A DNA stretch of 13,949 nt from Eggerthellales bacterium UBA948 (GTDB lineage Bacteria > Actinomycetota > Coriobacteriia > Coriobacteriales > UBA8131). The DNA is taken from NCBI GenBank assembly GCA_002293265.1, contig DBCW01000147.1, forward strand, positions 1-13,949, written 5' to 3'. The notes beneath the pieces are model-generated. The model searched no databases. It was not told the DNA's origin and saw only the letters and a list, made by a program, of their open reading frames with translations. The position numbers were made by a program, and so were the translations under genes. Below, piece after piece: positions 7,132-13,949 of this stretch. Every line of letters starts with the position of its first letter. Positions within the stretch are counted from its first letter, which is position 1.

Positions 7132-8466
7132 TTATAAATCTGTTCTCGCATCAAAGAGCTCGGGCGTGGTTTTATCAATGCGAAGCTCTTTTAGTGCTGA
7201 TTCGCGTTCGTATTGTTCTACTACACAATAGCTAATTCCCACTTCTAAGCTTGGGAAGCTGCTTTTTAGCTGGGTGATGTATGAGCACGGAAACTCGAGA
7301 TAGTTTGCTTCTTTATCGATGCGGTAATTCTTCAGATTGTTTTCTGTTAAAAAACGCTTAATCTTTTTTACATCGCTGCCAAAGACCTTTGCTGTTTTAA
7401 GGAAATAGTCTTTCTCAGATAACTCGTAACGAGGATACTTGTTGCGGTGCATGTTGTTTTGTAAGAATATCTGCCCACTGAACTTATTTTCTAGCGAACA
7501 GTAATGCACTCCTAACTTAAGCTTCTTCTCCAAGGCAAAGGCGAGCAGTTTAAGACACACCTCTTCACTTCCTGCTATTGGTAGCCCGCCGGCGTACCAA
7601 TAGTTATAAAGCACTCGATATGGCCGCGCCTTAATCTTGTAACCACGCCGTGCAAACTCGCTTGCGTTATTATAGGGAAAACATAATTCGAGAAGGTTTA
7701 TTCCACTGATACCCAAATCATCAAGCGTTATTAACAAGTGTTGCATCTTGTCTAGCTCGTTTGGCATAACGGGCATTTCTACAACGACTTGTGGGATATA
7801 TTGCTTGCTTAAGGCGATACGCTCAAGTGCCTCTTGCTGCATGACATCAGGGTCTTCAAGCTTGATACTAAAACGGATTTCGTTGAGATTAACCGCGGCA
7901 AGCATCTCTAAGCAAGATGCATCCAGAAAATCTCCGCTCGTATAAAGCCGTGTGTAGGCTTGGGGATAAAGCTCATCTGCATAGCGGAAAAATGCCTCGA
8001 CCTGAGACTTGTAAAGCAGAGGTTCGCCTCCCGTTATGGCAATATCGCTGAGGGTGACACCTTGCTCATGCATCGATTTAAGATCAGCGATCAGATCATA
8101 GGGCTTGTTTTGAGATGGATCATAGTTTTCTTGATTGGGGTTAAAGCAGAAGTAGCAGTTGCGCGAACAAGCGGTTGAAAGCAGGAATGTAGAGGTATGC
8201 AGACCTTTGCGGCAGGCAAAACAGGAAGATGATAACCAATTAATGTGAAAGCTTTTCTGATCGTTTTCTACACGCAATCCTCGCTTGACAAGCTCGCTCA
8301 CAAAAGGACTGTTCGCATCTATAAATATTTCATTGGAAATAGGCAAGCCAAACTGCTCAACTTGCTTGAGAAAGTCCTGCTCAATATCAAGATAGATTCT
8401 GGCGTAGTCGCGAAAGGAGCTGTTTTTAATCTCCTTGATATTTACTGCCGAGATGGCCTCAATCAT
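7132..8466 (-). CDS. Radical SAM protein with extra cysteines, function unknown
   Basis: The protein has 444 residues. The radical SAM signature is C100-x3-C104-x2-C107 (CSRNCYFC), with the SAM-contact GGEP at 146-149 (AITGGEPLL). A CxxC at 82-85 (SSCFACRKG) comes before the core, and cysteines at 304 and 323 lie in the C-terminal part; together these could ligate an auxiliary iron-sulfur cluster (inference). The start ATG has AGGG seven bases upstream. It lies 79 bp downstream of the membrane cytochrome gene on the same strand, so it is probably the last gene of cassette 2. It is AT-richer than the catalytic genes. Candidate roles are peptide or cofactor modification linked to the molybdoenzyme; PFL-activase-like or SPASM-type modification is also possible. 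A scrap of a close relative lies at about 338-409. Confidence 0.85.
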   Translation of the reverse strand: MIEAISAVNIKEIKNSSFRDYARIYLDIEQDFLKQVEQFGLPISNEIFIDANSPFVSELVKRGLRVENDQKSFHINWLSSSCFACRKGLHTSTFLLSTACSRNCYFCFNPNQENYDPSQNKPYDLIADLKSMHEQGVTLSDIAITGGEPLLYKSQVEAFFRYADELYPQAYTRLYTSGDFLDASCLEMLAAVNLNEIRFSIKLEDPDVMQQEALERIALSKQYIPQVVVEMPVMPNELDKMQHLLITLDDLGISGINLLELCFPYNNASEFARRGYKIKARPYRVLYNYWYAGGLPIAGSEEVCLKLLAFALEKKLKLGVHYCSLENKFSGQIFLQNNMHRNKYPRYELSEKDYFLKTAKVFGSDVKKIKRFLTENNLKNYRIDKEANYLEFPCSYITQLKSSFPSLEVGISYCVVEQYERESALKELRIDKTTPELFDARTDL

Positions 8467-8545
8467 TATGTGTCCCTATCTTCTTCTCTTCGCACTTTAG
8501 CAGAAGCACCATCAAGTCCATTGATATCTTTGAAGAAACTCAAGA

Positions 8546-9232
8546 TTACAGTACAGTCTCTTCTGCCTTCTTTCTTGAATCCAGCAGTGCCCTGATCACA
8601 CGCAGCATACCATAACCGATGAATACAACAGAGTACACAGCGACACTCAAAACAGCTGCTTTGCCACCTTTAAGGGCTGCCGGCAACAGCATTGCCATGA
8701 GATGAATATATACCAAACCAAAGAACGGGTAAGCCAGTTTTTGGATCTTTTTCCACGATTCGGCGGTCATGCGTTTTTTGACTGCGTCGAACGAAGTCAC
8801 ACCCAACAAAATCAACAGGATAAATAAGACTACCGCCATTATCAGCGACACTATAACATTTGTGGGAATAGCGATGCCAATGCGCGGCAGATAGGTGAGC
8901 ACATAGACGACCATGTGTCCAAGAGACACGATGCAGGCAATAATTGAGAGTTGGGCACGGATCGGTCGCAGCCATCTGCCAATAAAAGAATCCCGTGGAA
9001 ACACACCAACAAACATCACTATGACAAACAAAGCCAAAGCAAGATTACATCTTTGGACGAGGAGGAAGACGACATCGTGTACCGGGCGCGGATACACAAT
9101 GAACTCCCCGGCAAAAAACACTATCACTACCACAACAGCTAAGGCATAGAATGCATAAGGAGCTTTTCTGATTAAACTTTTGCAGATGAAAACGAATAGA
9201 CATGTGGCTGCGAGCGTAATAAGGAAAGTCAT
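8546..9232 (-). CDS. Ferric reductase-like multi-span membrane protein, candidate cytochrome b partner
   Basis: The protein is 228 residues with about seven hydrophobic spans (approximately 3-19, 26-47, 51-79, 94-115, 126-148, 164-188, 195-218). His106 in SLGHMVVYVL and His177 in VYIHLMAMLL lie within spans as in ferric-reductase-like/YedZ-type b-heme proteins. The loop after span 5 (GVTSFDAVKKRMTAESWKKIQKLAYPFF) is typical of that family. The start overlaps the chaperone stop as ATGA, with GAGGGGG five bases before the ATG, indicating translational coupling. In this operon it takes the place where NrfD/DmsC-type anchors usually occur, so a quinol-oxidising or electron-delivering role for cassette 2 is a reasonable inference. 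It has no NAD or flavin domain. Confidence 0.75.
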   Translation of the reverse strand: MTFLITLAATCLFVFICKSLIRKAPYAFYALAVVVVIVFFAGEFIVYPRPVHDVVFLLVQRCNLALALFVIVMFVGVFPRDSFIGRWLRPIRAQLSIIACIVSLGHMVVYVLTYLPRIGIAIPTNVIVSLIMAVVLFILLILLGVTSFDAVKKRMTAESWKKIQKLAYPFFGLVYIHLMAMLLPAALKGGKAAVLSVAVYSVVFIGYGMLRVIRALLDSRKKAEETVL

Positions 9233-9906
9233 GATTGCCCCCTCAGGAACTTTTCGTCGTAGACAAGGAAACTTTCGAGCGCTGATGCCAGAAGTGCATA
9301 GAGCCCCTCCGGGCTGTCTGTTCTCAAATCATCGGCAAAACGTCCTACCCATTTCATGAGATGCTCGGTTACGAATCGCAACTGCCCATCAAAAAGACGC
9401 GCTACTTCCTCGCGATCATCTCTTTCGTAAGCGTCAATCGACTTCTGTGCCAGCGCTGCCATAAAAGCACATTCAATGGCGAGGTGATCATCGGCAACTT
9501 TCATGTACATCTCCGGAAGATACCCAAATTCCCGGTAAGCATCGCGTACTGCCAATGTCTCAACTTGAAATAGCAGATTCTTATCACTTGTGTAATACGA
9601 TTCCCAAGGAAAGGCCGTATGATTTGCTCCGAGACCCAATACGACCCGATTGTACTCAGAAACGCTTTTTTCAAGAGCACGCTCTAAAAATGCTATATCG
9701 TCTAGGTGCTCCGAGTAGCGAACCACCGATCCTATTGCATCGTCAAACGCAGCAAGCCCTGTCAACGTGTCTTTGCATGCATCGCAGCTAAGCGTTTCAA
9801 ACAGTGCAGTGTCTGGTTTTCCTCCAAACACAACGTGTGTCAGTTTGTAGAAAAAAGCACGTCCATACAACATTGCTTGCACGTCACCAATGATATCACC
9901 GTTCAT
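9229..9906 (-). CDS. TorD/DmsD-family chaperone for a molybdoenzyme (cassette 2)
   Basis: The protein has 225 residues and the TorD pattern: FPWESYYTSDKNLLFQVETLAVRDAYR (99-124, shown in part) and ADDHLAIECAFMA (138-150). The expected role is to bind the Tat leader of the cassette 2 catalytic subunit and hold it for Mo-bis-MGD insertion. The start ATG at 9906 is preceded by AAGG six bases upstream, a modest ribosome site. The stop overlaps the start of the membrane cytochrome gene (ATGA), so those two are tightly linked, while a hairpin separates this gene from the ferredoxin gene upstream. Confidence 0.87.
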   Translation of the reverse strand: MNGDIIGDVQAMLYGRAFFYKLTHVVFGGKPDTALFETLSCDACKDTLTGLAAFDDAIGSVVRYSEHLDDIAFLERALEKSVSEYNRVVLGLGANHTAFPWESYYTSDKNLLFQVETLAVRDAYREFGYLPEMYMKVADDHLAIECAFMAALAQKSIDAYERDDREEVARLFDGQLRFVTEHLMKWVGRFADDLRTDSPEGLYALLASALESFLVYDEKFLRGQS

Positions 9907-9936
9907 TATTTGCCTTGTCTTTTTAGTATTCGGGAG

Positions 9937-9977
9937 GTCTGTAGGGAGTTTCGGCGTACTACTGGCTCCCTACAGAC
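9937..9977 (-). terminator. 12-bp hairpin between ferredoxin and chaperone genes (cassette 2)
   Basis: There is a perfect 12-bp inverted repeat, GTCTGTAGGGAG (9937-9948) and CTCCCTACAGAC (9966-9977), with a 17-base loop. In the minus-strand RNA it is followed by CTCCCGAATACTAAAAAG, which has no U run, so it is not a classical intrinsic terminator. A processing or stability element, or an attenuator lowering chaperone expression, fits better. It sits in the same relative place as the hairpin at 3615-3653. Confidence 0.5.
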
Positions 9978-10008
9978 ATATTCTTTATGTTTTCGTGCTG
10001 ATGTGTTA

Positions 10009-10593
10009 CTAAATGGTCAGTTGGTCATAATCAGTGTCAGTCATGCAAGGTTTAATGAGCATGAGAAGATTTGGACTTGTACCGGATGAAGACGGCAGCG
10101 GCGCAGCATCAGAAACAATTTCTTCACCGCTGTGCTTGGCTCGCAGTTCTTCCACATCACCAAACTCGAGAACACGTTGTGGGCATGAAGCAACACAGGA
10201 AGGCTCTTCGCCAAGATAACGCAGACCTGCACAGGCATCACATTTATGAACGATTCCCAAACTCCGAATCAACACGGGTTGACCGTACGGGCAGGAGTTC
10301 ACACAAGTCTGGCAGCCGATGCAAACGTCATCGTCATGCAATACGAGTCCCGAATCCCCATCCTTATACATTGCACCTGTCGGACAGTATGCAACACAAG
10401 CCGGCGACGTACAGTGATTGCAACCGATTGAAATGTGATACATCTTCACATCAAGATCGGATCCACAGCAATAGGTGGATACATGTCGGAAGTTCTCGCC
10501 CAGCTCCAGGCGGTTAACATCCTTGCAAGCTACGCGACAGGTATGACAACCGATGCAGTTATCCGCATCAAAATAAAATCCCATTTGCGCCAT
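10009..10593 (-). CDS. DmsB-like 4x[4Fe-4S] electron-transfer subunit (cassette 2)
   Basis: The protein has 194 residues from MAQMGFYFD. Four cysteine groups are complete: C13/16/19/23; C58/61/66/70; C91/94/97/101; C118/121/133/137. It is the paralogue of the protein at 3709-4269 and should carry electrons to the cassette 2 catalytic subunit after co-export. The start is uncertain between ATG 10602 (MRIMAQ, only 2 bases after GGAGG) and ATG 10593 (11 bases after it). I prefer 10593 because the paralogue begins with the same residues. A longer frame from 10641 would overlap the catalytic gene and is unlikely. Two adjacent extra cysteines (42-43) lie after the first cluster. Confidence 0.92.
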   Translation of the reverse strand: MAQMGFYFDADNCIGCHTCRVACKDVNRLELGENFRHVSTYCCGSDLDVKMYHISIGCNHCTSPACVAYCPTGAMYKDGDSGLVLHDDDVCIGCQTCVNSCPYGQPVLIRSLGIVHKCDACAGLRYLGEEPSCVASCPQRVLEFGDVEELRAKHSGEEIVSDAAPLPSSSGTSPNLLMLIKPCMTDTDYDQLTI

Positions 10594-10610
10594 AATTCTC
10601 ATTACCTCCT

Positions 10611-13259
10611 TTAACCCATCAGCGGAATATCCTGTGGCCACTCATGATCAGGTGGCAGCTCAAGATTTCCTGTGTATTTTTCGTAATCGACGAGTGTCGT
10701 ATTCCAGCCGTTGACACCCGGCGATGTTGTAAGAACCGATGTTGTTAGCATATTGTCGGCACCGGCTGTATCAATACCGGTCGCCCCATCTATCTTCGCT
10801 GTTGCACCATGCGGCACTATGACGACACCCGGCATGATACAACGACTCACGGAAGCACGACGGATAAAGGAGCCATTGTCATTGTGTACCAAGATTATGT
10901 CTCCATCCTTAATACCCTTTTTGTCAGCATCGTTTTTATTGATGAAGGTTGGGTTCGTCATCGCCTCACGCGCCCAAGGTATATTATCCATGTCGGTATG
11001 GGCTCTACGGAGATAGTGCACATGTGTCATCTGGAAGGGGTACGGCCCTTTTACTTTATTCTCCCAATCGCTAAAGCTGTCGGTATAACCCTCCAGTTGT
11101 TCCAGGTACTTAGGTAGAGGAGATACATCAACGTAAAAGTCATAGCCGTGGTTGATCGTATCGAATATATCACCTTTTTTCTGACAATAAATTTCCAGCT
11201 TGCCACTTTCTGTGGTAGAAATCGGGTTGGCTTCAGGATCTTTGCGGAAGTCTTCGAGATAAATATATCCGTAAGCATCACCCTTGGAACGCTTGACACG
11301 ATAGATTCCATCATCGAGAAACTTATCGAATTCGATAACACCTTCCTGTGGTTCACCGCTGACACCGTAGCGATCCAAATCAGCTTGAGTGATGGTGACA
11401 AGTGGAGAATATTCTCCCTTATCGTTCATGATGGTGTTATTTGCGAATGAATTGAACCAATACTGCTTTTCTTCATGAGGAATGATTTCGCTGAAATTCA
11501 AACCAATTCGCTCCGCAATGCCTTTGGCGATGTCATAATCGCTCTTGGACTCATAAAGCGGATCCAGACATTTTCGATAACCGTATGAACACTCTTTGTC
11601 TTTGAAGGCAAAGTAGAATACGTCTCTCTCCACTTCCCAACGTGTGCAGATAGGCAGCACGATATCAGCATACGATGCATCTGCTTTCATGGAATATGCC
11701 TGGGCAAAGACAAAGTCTACTTTTCTAAAAGCCTTTATCCCCTCGTTAATATTAGACTGGCTTTGAAGAAAGTTATGATTTTCGCTGACAATAACCCTGA
11801 TATCGATCTCACGCTCTTCCGGTGTCGTATATTGCTTCAGCGTTTGATGTCCAGAGTGAATGTACTTGCCCGTCAAAATGGAATTCCACATCGATCCTTG
11901 ATTGAACACATCGTCAACAGGGTTTTTCGCATTGGTAAATTGATTCGGAACCCCACCGTAGCTACCGTTAACGATAGAAGGCCCGCGGTTGAAAGCCGAA
12001 TAATATTGGTCATCTCCGCAAGCATTACCTGGTTTGCCGAAGTGACCTCCCATCGCCGCTATCGTCATCATAGCTTGGGGGAAGTTTTCCGAGCCGTTGC
12101 AGCGGGCAGGCGCACCGTTTGATGCAATATACACGTTATTTTTACAGCCCAAGATATCTGCAAGATGGTTTATCTTGTCGACAGGTGTACCACAAATCTC
12201 ACTGGCCCACTCGGGTGTCTTTTCAATGCCGTCGTAAACGCCCATCACATAATCCCGATAGTTTTCGTTCGTCTTCGCAGCGGCAGGCATATGTTCGGCA
12301 TCAAAACCGACGGTACAGCGATTGAGGAAGTCCCAGTCTATGAGCGAACCATCTTTGTCTCTGGACAGCATGGAATGGGCCAAACCTTGGATCAAAGCAG
12401 TGTCGGTACCGGGGCGAACAGGTATCCACTCCGCGTTAGCGAACCCTGCGGTCGCACTGTACTCGGGGCCGATGAAAATGAATTTGATCCCCAATGATTT
12501 AAAGTGTTTCAGGTAGTACGTCGGGTTTCCGAACGAACACCACGCCGAGTTATGTCCCCAGAGCACGATGTAGTCTGAGTTTTCAATGTCATAGCGGTCG
12601 TTCAGATTGCCGGTCGGCATGCCGTAAATCTGTGAAGTAAAGGAATAGGTGCCGGTCGATTGGGTTCCGCAGGAGTCCGTATATCCTCCATAGGCGCTGA
12701 GAACATTGCCCATATAGCCTTCGAGATTGACCATATTCATATAGAATATGGATCGATTACCGTATTTCTCCTTGGCGTTCTTTAACTCCGCTGCAATATA
12801 ATCGAGAGCTTCTTCCCAACTGATACGCTCCCATTCGTCAATTCCACGTTTACTCTTGTCACCTCCGGTAAGCGGCTCCCAGCTTTTACGCTTCATCGGA
12901 TACTTGAGTCGGTCAGCACCGTACACCTGCTGTTGCATGGCACGACCCCTGAGACACCCGCGTGACTGCGGCCAGTCATAGCTGTCCTCATGCGTGTCAT
13001 CCGTCTTCTGTCGAAGCACCACACCATCTTTGATCAGCACTTTGTTAAGACAACGTCCCCCACAGTTGTGCCAACAGGGAACCGCAAACCACTCGGCGCC
13101 CTCTTCGTTTGCCGCAAAGGCGACCCCGGGATCAACGGGGTCGGTTTCCACGATAGCGTTTTCCTGACACCCTGCCAGATTTAACGCGGCCAGTGCAGCC
13201 GTTGCCGCCACGCTGCCCTTGACGAATGTCCGGCGATCAATCGTTTTTGCGTTGTCCAT
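10611..13259 (-). CDS. DmsA-like molybdopterin oxidoreductase, Tat lipoprotein (cassette 2)
   Basis: The protein is 882 residues. The Tat motif DRRTFVK (8-14) is followed by a hydrophobic stretch and lipobox LAGC (Cys31). FS0 cysteines are C62-x3-C66-x3-C70 plus C102 in RGCLRGRA. AYGGYTDSCGTQS places Ser201 at the position of the DmsA Mo-ligand serine. Later motifs are IVLWGHNSAW, WIPVRPGTDTAL and a C-terminal MopB domain around 760-870. It is predicted to be an exported bis-MGD enzyme on the outer face of the membrane; substrate unknown. I chose ATG 13259: AAAGGA lies 5 bases upstream and the Tat leader begins there, whereas the frame open to 13385 would put about 42 unlikely residues before it. 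It is a paralogue of 4288-6912, diverged and visibly AT-richer, so not a recent tandem copy. Confidence 0.93.
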   Translation of the reverse strand: MDNAKTIDRRTFVKGSVAATAALAALNLAGCQENAIVETDPVDPGVAFAANEEGAEWFAVPCWHNCGGRCLNKVLIKDGVVLRQKTDDTHEDSYDWPQSRGCLRGRAMQQQVYGADRLKYPMKRKSWEPLTGGDKSKRGIDEWERISWEEALDYIAAELKNAKEKYGNRSIFYMNMVNLEGYMGNVLSAYGGYTDSCGTQSTGTYSFTSQIYGMPTGNLNDRYDIENSDYIVLWGHNSAWCSFGNPTYYLKHFKSLGIKFIFIGPEYSATAGFANAEWIPVRPGTDTALIQGLAHSMLSRDKDGSLIDWDFLNRCTVGFDAEHMPAAAKTNENYRDYVMGVYDGIEKTPEWASEICGTPVDKINHLADILGCKNNVYIASNGAPARCNGSENFPQAMMTIAAMGGHFGKPGNACGDDQYYSAFNRGPSIVNGSYGGVPNQFTNAKNPVDDVFNQGSMWNSILTGKYIHSGHQTLKQYTTPEEREIDIRVIVSENHNFLQSQSNINEGIKAFRKVDFVFAQAYSMKADASYADIVLPICTRWEVERDVFYFAFKDKECSYGYRKCLDPLYESKSDYDIAKGIAERIGLNFSEIIPHEEKQYWFNSFANNTIMNDKGEYSPLVTITQADLDRYGVSGEPQEGVIEFDKFLDDGIYRVKRSKGDAYGYIYLEDFRKDPEANPISTTESGKLEIYCQKKGDIFDTINHGYDFYVDVSPLPKYLEQLEGYTDSFSDWENKVKGPYPFQMTHVHYLRRAHTDMDNIPWAREAMTNPTFINKNDADKKGIKDGDIILVHNDNGSFIRRASVSRCIMPGVVIVPHGATAKIDGATGIDTAGADNMLTTSVLTTSPGVNGWNTTLVDYEKYTGNLELPPDHEWPQDIPLMG

Positions 13260-13370
13260 CAGCATCCTTTCTCTCTCATTATTATGCTTAACGAGGAAAA
13301 GAAATATACGAAAACTCACCGGATAATGAAGCGGTTTTAGGTGGTTCTCCTTATTTTTCCTCCGCATATA

Positions 13371-13376
13371 ATTATA
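13371..13376 (-). promoter_or_regulatory. Possible -10 box for cassette 2
   Basis: The minus strand reads TATAAT here, about 110 bp before the chosen start codon. No good -35 lies 16-18 bp upstream, which would suit a promoter dependent on an activator bound further upstream. A and T are common in this gap, so the call is tentative. Confidence 0.35.
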
Positions 13377-13429
13377 GGAAGGCATAGTACCTATCGCGAT
13401 AAGCGCGCAATAATCATTCGATAAAAAAA

Positions 13430-13461
13430 TTGTTAGCCTAGTATTAACAAGATGTTAATAC
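13430..13461. promoter_or_regulatory. Perfect inverted repeat, candidate operator for cassette 2
   Basis: GTATTAACA (13441-13449) and TGTTAATAC (13453-13461) form a perfect 9-bp inverted repeat around AGA. A third half-site TTGTTAG (13430-13436) lies beside it; its TGTTA core is 22 bp from the TGTTA of the right arm, two helical turns. It lies between the RR2 stop and the cassette 2 gene, about 70-90 bp upstream of the possible -10. It is AT-rich with a 3-base spacer, so it is a poor terminator and more likely a protein-binding site, perhaps for the OmpR-type regulator encoded next door. Confidence 0.55.
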
Positions 13462-13477
13462 GCAGCTCAGAGCATCG

Positions 13478-13949
13478 TTATTGCAGATTTGCCATTTTAT
13501 AACCCACGCTTTGCACGGTTAGCAAATACTTGGGCTCGGAAGGGTTTTCTTCAATCTTCTCCCGAATCTTTCGTATGAACACGGTGATGCTGTTGGTCTT
13601 AATATTGCTGTCGGATTCACCCCAGATGTATTCCTGAATCTGGTTGCGGGTAAATACTTTTCCGGGATGTGCTGCAAAGAATGCGATGATCTCAAACTCT
13701 TTTGCAGTAAGGGTAATCGGTATTCCACTCTTAAACACTTGGTACTCCTGAAAATGCACCTCAAGCTCACCGATTTTGACGATATCTTCTCTATCCAAGC
13801 TTTTAGCAAAATCCAAGTTGTCCTTATGCCTGCGGATGTTTGCCTCAATTCTGAGTAGTAATTCGTTTGCATTGAACGGCTTGGTTACGTAATCGTCACC
13901 ACCGGCTTTAAAGCCGATGCTCTTGTCAACAATGTCGTTTTTAGCAGAG
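13478..13949 (-). CDS. OmpR-family response regulator, 5' end beyond window (RR2)
   Basis: The frame is open to the right edge, so the gene is partial at its start. The visible part begins inside the receiver domain (SAKNDIVDKSIGFKAGGDDYV, shown in part) with the conserved lysine in VTKPF. The C-terminal winged helix follows, with FEIIAFFAAHPGKVFT, IQEYIWGE and VFIRKIREKIEE, ending in VGYKMANLQ. The phospho-acceptor aspartate lies outside the window. A TTG at 13816 could be mistaken for a start but is inside the domain linker. It is transcribed toward cassette 2 with a 218 bp gap, making it the obvious candidate regulator of that operon. Confidence 0.92.
   Translation of the reverse strand, partial: SAKNDIVDKSIGFKAGGDDYVTKPFNANELLLRIEANIRRHKDNLDFAKSLDREDIVKIGELEVHFQEYQVFKSGIPITLTAKEFEIIAFFAAHPGKVFTRNQIQEYIWGESDSNIKTNSITVFIRKIREKIEENPSEPKYLLTVQSVGYKMANLQ

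Noticed and set aside
8509..8525. ATCAA-gtcca-TTGAT as an FNR-type site before the radical SAM gene
   Set aside because: The half-sites are in the wrong order for the FNR consensus (TTGAT-N4-ATCAA), and 5-bp arms are easily produced by chance.
10594..10641. A longer start for the cassette 2 ferredoxin subunit from 10641
   Set aside because: It would overlap the catalytic gene's end. The Shine-Dalgarno and the paralogue's start point to 10602 or 10593.
13260..13385. A longer start for the cassette 2 catalytic subunit (924 residues)
   Set aside because: The extra residues precede the Tat leader and lack Tat-signal character. A well-spaced AAAGGA precedes ATG 13259.
13441..13461. Palindrome as the RR2 transcription terminator
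   Set aside because: The arms are AT-rich and the spacer is only 3 bases. No U run follows in the minus-strand RNA close to the stem.
1..13949. CRISPR arrays, tRNA or rRNA genes, insertion sequences
   Set aside because: I saw no regularly spaced repeats, tRNA-like cloverleafs, transposase motifs or terminal repeats anywhere in the window.

Overview
The window is a respiratory gene block, almost entirely on the minus strand. It holds two neighbouring but non-identical cassettes for exported molybdenum oxidoreductases of the DMSO reductase (DmsA-like) superfamily. Each cassette has a Tat-exported, lipobox-bearing catalytic subunit, a DmsB-like ferredoxin subunit with four cysteine clusters, and a TorD-family chaperone. 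Such stacks of DmsA-like enzymes with OmpR-type regulators resemble anaerobic Coriobacteriia (Eggerthellaceae and relatives). Some anaerobic Firmicutes such as Desulfitobacterium also fit. The assignment is inference from gene style, not a sequence match.

Layout in the direction of transcription (right to left): the 3' part of an OmpR-family response regulator (RR2) runs off the right edge. A ~220 bp regulatory gap with a perfect 9-bp inverted repeat follows. Cassette 2 is then the catalytic subunit (10611-13259), ferredoxin subunit (10009-10593), a 12-bp hairpin, TorD-like chaperone (9229-9906), a ferric-reductase-like membrane cytochrome overlapping it by ATGA (8546-9232), and an unusual radical SAM protein (7132-8466). 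After a 219 bp AT-rich gap comes cassette 1: catalytic subunit (4288-6912), ferredoxin subunit (3709-4269), a 10-bp hairpin, TorD-like chaperone (2877-3566), then a histidine kinase with a heme-c-type CxxCH sensor domain (1165-2820) and its response regulator RR1 (473-1159). The left ~470 bp hold gene debris. A short stretch there is clearly related to the C-terminal part of the window's own radical SAM gene, and it is fused in frame to what looks like the tail of a DUF4143-type ATPase.

Working model: electrons from the membrane pool pass to the ferredoxin-like subunits, then to the FS0 cluster and bis-MGD of the catalytic subunit, which reduces (or possibly oxidises) an unknown substrate outside the cytoplasm. 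The cytochrome-like protein may be the quinol-side partner of cassette 2. No membrane anchor is encoded for cassette 1 in this window. The TorD proteins would load cofactor and proofread Tat export. The heme-containing kinase and the OmpR regulators probably match expression to redox state or substrate. The radical SAM protein is the least explained part: it is intact in cassette 2 and present only as a scrap beyond cassette 1.
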